In this document: in pieces, positions 57,761 through 64,000 of the stretch
Numbering within the stretch: position 1 is the first letter of the stretch
Layout: the number at the start of each line of letters is the position of its first letter
Assembly: GCA_001510575.1 (NCBI GenBank)
Contig: LNGK01000008.1
Coordinates: forward strand, 4,846,981 to 4,910,980
Origin: Knoxdaviesia capensis
Taxonomy: Eukaryota; Ascomycota; Sordariomycetes; Microascales; Gondwanamycetaceae
Direction of reading: 5' to 3'
Length of the DNA stretch: 64,000 nt
Notes under the pieces: model-generated
What the model was told of the DNA's origin: nothing
The model's input: only the letters and a program-made list of their open reading frames with translations
Databases searched by the model: none
Made by a program: the position numbers and the translations under genes

Positions 57761-58633
57761 GCTATTCTATATACTAAGCCTACTATTTATATTATAAACG
57801 ATAATAATATCTCTTAATAGCCTACTAATAATAATAATAATAACGTTAATAATACTCTATTACTCCCTATAGCTAATAATCCCCCTACCGTTACTCCCGC
57901 TACGAACGTACCGTACGTTACCGCTATAGTTAGAGCCGTTAAACCGATCCTATATACCCGATATATACTAAGACGTATTAAATACCTAGGTATTCTCTAC
58001 TACTAATATATTATTAATAATATTATATAAAATACTTATATTAAATACTATAACTATTAAGCTAATTACCAGGTACCCGGTAATATATTAGCGGAAATAA
58101 ACGCCTTTATAGATACTAATAAAAACTAGATTAATACGCTAAGTACGTAAACCCGAGCGTTATAGGATATCGCTATAGCTAAATATATATTTATCTATAA
58201 TAAGGACTTTATAACCGTTAATCGGAAGTTAAATAACGCGGAATTTAATAACGCGAGCCGTTTTATTAATATAGTAGCTATCTAATATACCTTCGAGGGA
58301 TACCTCGTACCTATTTAACTAACTATTATACGCCTACGGCGTACGGCTTTAGCGCTAGCCCCGACCTCGGTATACCTATTACCCCTCTTTTTAGCTACCG
58401 AGGGCGCCGAAATTAATATTATTAAAAGAGGACCCCCGCTAGTACCTACGGTAGCTCCGCTAGTAGTAATACCCGTTATACTAGCCGTTACCGTACTAAT
58501 ACTAGCTAGTAGAGCCGCCGTTATACCTATAATACTAGTATTTACGCTAATAGCCGCGCTAATAGTAGCTACCGCTATCGTAATAGTACCCCCTTTCCCT
58601 AACGCCCTAGTCCCCGCTACCTTTATAGCCTAA
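57761..58633 (+). pseudogene. Extra coding-like frame downstream of gypsy pol
   Basis: One frame of about 290 codons is broken only by TAA/TAG and includes a 104-codon stop-free stretch at 58319-58630 rich in Ala, Val, Ile, Leu and Pro. The same frame is recognisable in the inverted copy 2 (about 63120-64000), where many differences are synonymous or conservative. I do not recognise the product. It is neither gag nor pol by position; a third ORF of the element is the simplest reading. Confidence 0.5.
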
Positions 58634-59109
58634 TTCCCTAGCGTAGCGCCCGCTTATATTAACTAATAATAAGTAGATGAGTTACGTAATCGTTACCTAT
58701 ATAGTATAGTATAGGCCGTTACTATCTAATTAGGCGTTATAGTATTCTTAATCCCTCCTAATACTATCTAATATTAGGATATTTATATCGTTAGACGGAT
58801 AAACGGTACTTATAGCTACCCGAAACGCTATAAATAGGAAGTTCCCCTTTATTATATTAGATACCTATTTTCCTATCGATTACTATTATTATTCCTATTT
58901 AATTACTATTTAGACTCGCTTTATATTATATTTCTTTCTATATATTTAGAAAAGTCGAAAAGGATAAAAAAAGAGGACCCCTAGAAAAATATAAAAATAA
59001 TTAAAAACCGCTCGTAGTACGAGTATAAAATTATATAAAGGGAAGTCCTTTTAATATCCTTTACTAGTTAAAAGTAGATCGCGGATAATCTAGTTAAGAA
59101 AGGGGATCT

Positions 59110-59392
59110 TATAGATCCCTAATAGGTTAGAGTATATTATAATTACGTATAAACGTATACTAATATACGTAGATACTACCTAGCGGTAAGTATTTAGGTA
59201 TAGATCTATATATATATAAATACCTTAAAGAGCTAGTAAAAGACCTATAAAAGGTAGATATCTACCGCGCTTTTATAGGAAATATCTTAAGATAAAAAAA
59301 ATTCAAGCTTCCCTTTATATATATTTCTCTATACGTGCCTTATAATTATAACTTATTTATTAGTCCTTTAGACTATATATCTAGGAATTATA
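59110..59392 (+). repeat. 3' LTR of gypsy copy 1
   Basis: This 283-nt repeat begins TATAGATCCC, equivalent to TGTGGATCCC of the 5' LTR after TpG to TpA change. It is preceded by a polypurine tract and followed by the target duplication, where the copia gag frame resumes. Confidence 0.93.
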
Positions 59393-62369
59393 ACGGGAAT
59401 AATACTAATAACTACCCTTATAAGAAACCGAGAGTCGATAATAAGGATAAGCCCTATAAAGGAGACTAGCGGGGGGAGTAGAGAAGCGAAAAGGATAGCT
59501 CTAATAAACCGAAAGAGATAAGGAAGTATCTTAATTACGGCCTAGTTAGGTATCTTATTCGTAACTATAGACGGCCTAAGAAGGTTATAAGAAACGTAAA
59601 CGTTACTATAAGCGAAGAAAACGATACTAAGGACGATATTACTTTAGCTAAGGTAGCTAAGTAGGGGGAAGATCTTATTAAGGATTAGAATAATAAGATA
59701 GGCCTACTAGCCTAACTACTAAACGTTACTTACTTAAGTAATAGTTTAAGTAAGTAGCTTACTAATATAGGCGCCGATATAAACGTAGTTAATAATAAGA
59801 AGTAGTTACTTAAAGATACGATTAGATCGAATTAGAGACGTATTAGAATAGTAAATAAAGTAATAATACTACTTCTTACGGGAATAGCCCGTTTATAAAT
59901 AAAAATTAGTTAGGACGAGGAAACGGTTATCGATATTAAAGATACTATTTTAATACTAGAGAGCCCTATTTATATCTTTAGCTTAAAGCTCTTCTACTAC
60001 TAAGGTAGGTAGCTAGCTAGTAAGAACTTAATAGATACTTTAAGAAAGACTATCGCTACTATTAATATAGATAACGATAACTTTTTCTTAATCGACTTAG
60101 CTAAGAACTAAGCCTAATTAGAGAGTAAAACCTATTTACTTAATATTATAAACGCCCTATAGTACTACCGATTAGGGTACGTTTTATTAGAGAAATTAAT
60201 AAAAAGCCTTAAAGTAAGTAATACGAAGGTATCTAACTAGCTACTAAAGTAAACCGATAATATCGTATACTAGGCGTACGCCTTAGTAAAGTCTATAAAT
60301 ATTAGACTAAAACTAGGATAATTCCGGGATAAAGAACTGGGACGAGGAATCTATATCGATATAGTAAAAGCTAAACTACTTAGTATAAGAGGAATTAAAG
60401 CCCTAGCGGTTTTAACTAATAACGCTATAAGATATAGATAAATTATCTAGATTAAAGAAATAGTTAAAGTAACCTATCTAATTTAGTAAGGTCTACTAAA
60501 GTAAAAGAATTAATAAAGTTAATAGCTATACTAGCTACGGCTAGATAACGGTATAGATATCGGTATAAAGGAACTTACCGACTACGCCGCTAATAAAGGT
60601 ATCGAGGTTAAGACCTTACCCCTAAGATAAAGCTAGTCTAATAGAGTAATAGAAAGGTTAAATAGAGTAATTTTTTTATTAGCTAGAGTAATAGCTATCT
60701 ACGTAAGTCTACCTATAACGCTTTAGCCGTAACTATATAAAATAGCTATATATATTATAAATAGGCTATTAAACGTAACTAATTAAGACGAGAAATCTCT
60801 AATCGAATTATAGCGTAAAGGGTTTAGATAAGGCCGAGATAATAAACTAAGCCTAAACTATCTTCGGATTATCGGAAGCGAAGTATTCTATTATATAAGA
60901 GGCCTAGCTATATTAGCGAAGCTTTAACTTAAATCTAAATATAGCTAGCTTATTAGATATAAAGGAGAGTATATCTATAAGATATAAGACCCTACTAAGA
61001 ATAAGGTAATTAATATATTATATATTACCTTCTATAAGAGTATAGCCAACTTAAATTATATTACTATTTAATCTAAAGCGACTAGGTACTAGATAGACGT
61101 ATATTTCTTATCCGTTAACGCTAACCTATACCTACTATACCTAGCTCCCCTAGATAAGGTGCTATCTATACTAGAAGACGAGCTAGAGACCGAGGTTAGC
61201 CTATTACTAAACGACGCTACGATATAGGCTACGAGTATACTAGCGTTATACGAAGAACTAAAAACTACTAAGTAGGCGCTCTAGTTAATAGAAAGATAAG
61301 AATAGTAGAAGGCTATAGGTAAAGAGATTAAGAGCCTACTAGATAGAGGTATTATTTAATTTAAGTCTATTAAATCGTCTTAGGAGACTAGAAGGCTACT
61401 AATAATAAAATAGGTACTTTAGCGTAAGTATAACGCTAATAGTAATATCTAAAAATATAAAGCCTAAATCGTTACTAGAGGATTCGAGTAGAAGCTTAGA
61501 ATTAACTACGAGTATACCTTCGCTAGTATAACTATACTAGGCGCCTAGAGAGTAATACTAATACTAGTATCTATACGAGGATATCGCTTAAGATAAGCCG
61601 ATATCGTTATAGTATACCTTTATAACTTACTCGTTAAATTAGTATATATTAAGTAATTTACTAGTATTAAAGAATTCTTCTATAAGAACCCTAACCTAGC
61701 TAAAATATATAATTATAAAGAGGACGTTATTATTCTTATTAAGAAATCGTTATATAGTCTTAAATAAAGCGCTTATAACTAGTAGATAGAGCTACGTAGA
61801 AGACTTAAGGATATCGGATTTACGCCGTTATAAGTCGACTAGGCGATCTTCTACTATAGAGATAGGAATATTATTATTTTAATATACGTAGATAACTTAT
61901 AAATAATAGTAAAAGATAATAACGAATTAGATAGTTTTATAAACGACCTAAAAGGTATCCTAGAAGCTAAGGATCTAAGTAATCTAAGATAATTCCTAAG
62001 TATAGCTATTAGAATTTCCTTAGAAGATATATAGATTTCGTAATTAATATACGTAAAGGATCTACTTAAGAGAATATAACTAGAGGATATATATAGTATT
62101 AATATACCTAGAGAAGTGAAATTAAGAATAGGATAAGTAACGATATCGGAGACGAATATAATAATCCTAGTCCTAATAGAAATACGTAAGTACTAATAAA
62201 TAATAAGCGGAGTAAATTAGCTAGTAATATAAATATAACTAGATATCGCTTTCGTAATAGGTATATTAGTAAGAAGAATATAGGTACTAATATTAAACGA
62301 TATAGTTAAAGTAAAACGAGTACTACGCTATATTAAATAGGAATAAAATATCGGAATTAAATATACTAT
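59393..62369 (+). mobile_element. Right part of the RIP-mutated Ty1/copia element (gag end to RNase H)
   Basis: The gag frame continues from 49,578 with the target bases counted once. In order: CCHC knuckle at 59527-59568 mutated to four Tyr codons; a protease-like NIGADINVV near 59760 (DTGA type); a gag-pre-integrase-like YRLGYV near 60170; an integrase core stretch (DIVKAKLLSIRGIKALAVLTNNA near 60360); reverse transcriptase from about 61,380 with YVDN at 61885-61896, the YVDD site after one RIP change; and a RNase H start (LDIAFVIG near 62240). Order integrase before RT marks it as copia. It is cut at 62369 by gypsy copy 2; the rest and the right LTR lie outside. Confidence 0.88.
59527..59568 (+). 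pseudogene. Copia gag zinc knuckle with all ligands mutated to Tyr
   Basis: Tyr codons at 59527, 59536, 59551 and 59566 occupy the Cys-Cys-His-Cys positions of CX2CX4HX4C. The surrounding residues (Y-L-N-Y-G ... Y-L-I-R-N-Y-R-R-P-K-K) are those of a copia knuckle. Confidence 0.87.
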
Positions 62370-62652
62370 TATAATTCCTAGATATATAGTCTAAAGGATT
62401 AATAAATAAGTTATAATTATAAGGCACGTATAGAGAAATATATATAAAGGGAAGCTTAAATTTTTTCTATCTTAAGATATTTCCTATAAAAGCGCGGTAG
62501 ATATCTACCTTTTATAGGTCTTTTACTAGCTCTTTAAAGTATTTATATATATATAGATATATACCTAAATACTTACTACTAGGTAGTATCTACGTATATT
62601 AGTATACGTTTATACGTAATTATAATATACCCTAACCTATTAGGGATCTATA
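62370..62652 (-). repeat. LTR of gypsy copy 2 (inverted)
   Basis: This is the inverted form of the same 283-nt LTR. Because the neighbouring polypurine tract and 3' region of the element lie to its right on the minus strand, this is the 3' LTR of a copy oriented right-to-left. Confidence 0.92.
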
Positions 62653-64000
62653 AGATCCCCTTTCTTAACTAGATCGTCCGCGATCTACCTTTAATTAGTA
62701 AAAGATATTAAAAGGACTTCCCTTTATATAATTTTATACTCGTACTACGAGCGGTTTTTAATTATTTTTATATTTTTCTAAGGGTCCTCTTTTTTTTATC
62801 CTTTTTAACTTTTCTAAACGTATAGAAAGAAATATAATATAAAGCGAGTCTAAATAGTAGTTAGATAGGAATAATAATAGTAATCGATAGGAAAATAGGT
62901 ATCTAGTATAATAAAAGGGAACTTCTTATTTATAGCGTTTTAGGTAGCTATAGGTACCGTTTTATCTATCTAACGATATAAATACCTTAGTATTAGATAG
63001 TATTAAGAGGGATTAAGAATACTACGACGCCTAGTTAGATAGTAACGGCCTATACTATACTATATAAGTAGCGATTACGTAACTTATCTACTTATTATTA
63101 GTTAATATAAGCGGGCGCTACGCCGGGGAATTAGGTTATAAAGGTAGCGGGGACTAGGGCGTTAGGAAAGGGGGGTACTATTACGATAGCGGTAGCTACT
63201 ATTAGTATAGCTATTAGCGTAAATACTAGTATTATAGGTATAATAGTAGCTCTACTAGCTAGTATCGGTACGGTAACGGCTAATATAATAGGTATTACTA
63301 CTAGCGGAGCTACTATAGGTACTAGCGGGGGTCCTCCCTTAATAGTATTAATTTCGGCGGCCTTAGTAGCCGAAAAGAGAGGTAATAGGTATACTATAAT
63401 CGGGGCTAGCGCTAAAGCCGTACGCTATAGGCGTATAATAGTTAGTTAAATAGGTATAGGGAGTCTTATAAAGGTATATAATATAGCTACGGTATTAATA
63501 AAACGGCTCGCGTTATTAAATTCCACGCTATTTAACTTCCGATTAATAGCCGTAACGCCTTTATTATAGATAAATAGATACTTAGCTATAGCGATATCCC
63601 GTAGCGCTCGGGTCTACGTACTTAGCGTATTAATCTAATTCTCGTTAGTATCTATAAAGGTATCTATTTTAGTTAATATATTACTAGGTACCTAGTAATT
63701 AGCCTAACTATTATAGTATTCGGTATAAGTATTTTATATAGCGTTATTAATAATATATTAATAGTAGAGAATACCTAGGTATTCGATACGTCTTAATACG
63801 TATCGGGTATACGGAATCGGCTTAACGGCTCTAACTATAGCGGTAACGCGCGGTATATTCGTAGCGGGAGTAGCGGTAAGGGGAATAGCGGCTATAGTAG
63901 GTAATAGAGTATTATTAGCGTTATTATTAGTAGGCTATTAAGAGATATTATTATCGTTTATAATATAAATAATAGGCTCGGTAAGTAGAATAGCTATTAA
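62370..64000 (-). mobile_element. Ty3/gypsy retrotransposon copy 2, inverted and partial
   Basis: From the LTR at 62370-62652 rightwards the minus strand matches copy 1 backwards from 59392 to about 57755, including the polypurine tract and the extra downstream frame. The two arms are about 1.63 kb and differ by a few bases of indel plus many C/T and G/A changes. The copy continues beyond the window. It is inserted in the copia RNase H region. Confidence 0.9.

Larger units (their letters stand above)
49579..59392 (+). mobile_element. RIP-mutated Ty3/gypsy retrotransposon, copy 1 (9.8 kb)
   Basis: Two 283-nt LTRs bound the element, and flanking AACGG/ACGG copies at 49574-49578 and 59392-59396 form a 4-5-bp target duplication. 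Inside, in order: a non-coding CT-rich leader to about 50,780; gag with a CCHC knuckle at 52542-52583, read as Y-x2-Y-x4-Y-x4-Y after mutation; an aspartic protease site at 53127-53135 (D-T-R from D-T-G); reverse transcriptase with LLDD at 54504-54515; RNase H and integrase-like sequence to about 56,700. A further coding-like frame follows at 57,761-58,633. A purine tract (AAGAAAGGGGAT, about 59095) precedes the 3' LTR. All frames are broken by TAA/TAG, so the element is dead. Order protease-RT-integrase is the gypsy type. Confidence 0.9.
47700..64000. repeat. RIP-saturated transposon block
   Basis: From about 47,700 onward CpA and TpG almost vanish from both strands while CpG, GpC and CpC remain, and TpA is in great excess. 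This is what repeat-induced point mutation does: C to T in CpA context on either strand. A direct consequence is that ATG and TGA are nearly absent, so stops are TAA or TAG only and no ATG-started frame of useful length exists in 16 kb. The block is made of nested retrotransposons annotated separately. The left boundary is sharp: the last normally CpA/TpG-rich stretch ends near 47,690. Confidence 0.93.

Noticed and set aside
47700..64000. Mitochondrial or foreign AT-rich DNA
   Set aside because: The AT excess is specifically TpA with CpA/TpG loss, and nuclear retroelement domains are readable in frame; this is RIP, not organellar sequence.

Overview
This window looks like a piece of a filamentous ascomycete chromosome, most probably from the Eurotiales (Aspergillus/Penicillium type). 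The evidence is many genes with short introns (mostly 60-110 nt) and GT...AG ends, CT-rich leaders, TTAGGG-type telomere-like motifs, a fused Fox2-type peroxisomal beta-oxidation enzyme, and a transposon block that carries the mutation signature of repeat-induced point mutation (RIP). The genus is inferred from protein flavour only.

Positions 1-47,000 are a gene-rich euchromatic arm with 14 protein-coding genes. In order they are: an RBR-type E3 ubiquitin ligase with a membrane segment (+); foxA, multifunctional beta-oxidation enzyme (-); a Tda10/glycerate-kinase-like P-loop kinase (+); an Ecm11-domain protein (-); a three-exon GNAT-like protein (-); the nuclear import receptor Mtr10 (-); 5-formyltetrahydrofolate cyclo-ligase (-); a large OPT oligopeptide transporter (+); a GNAT acetyltransferase (+); the spindle checkpoint protein Mad1 (-); a two-domain GNAT protein (-); the endocytic F-BAR/muHD protein Syp1 (-); a Csk1-like CDK-activating kinase (+); and the ribosome-quality-control E3 ligase Ltn1/Rkr1 (-). 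They are unrelated housekeeping and regulatory functions, not a biosynthetic cluster. Exon structures given here were built by eye from splice sites and reading-frame continuity; all of them close in frame.

From about 47,700 to the window end the composition changes abruptly. The DNA is TA-rich, keeps CpG, and has almost no CpA or TpG. As a result ATG and TGA are nearly absent and no open frame of useful length exists. This is a RIP-saturated nest of retrotransposons. A Ty1/copia element (gag, protease, integrase, RT, RNase H fragments) is split in gag by a 9.8-kb Ty3/gypsy element with two 283-nt LTRs and a 4-5-bp target duplication. It is cut again in its RNase H region by a second, inverted copy of the same gypsy family that runs off the right edge. 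Reading the frames through the mutations recovers CCHC zinc knuckles in which every Cys and His codon has become Tyr.

Smaller features include an E-box array with 10-bp spacing upstream of the RBR gene, an upstream ORF overlapping that gene's start, a 17-codon uORF ending four bases before the OPT start, two CCTCGG/CCGAGG (FarA/FarB-type) sites upstream of foxA, telomere-like AACCCTAA motifs upstream of six genes, and one tRNA-derived SINE-like sequence. I found no evidence of a novel biochemical system; the most informative object is the RIP-frozen nested retroelement array and an extra coding frame downstream of pol in the gypsy family.
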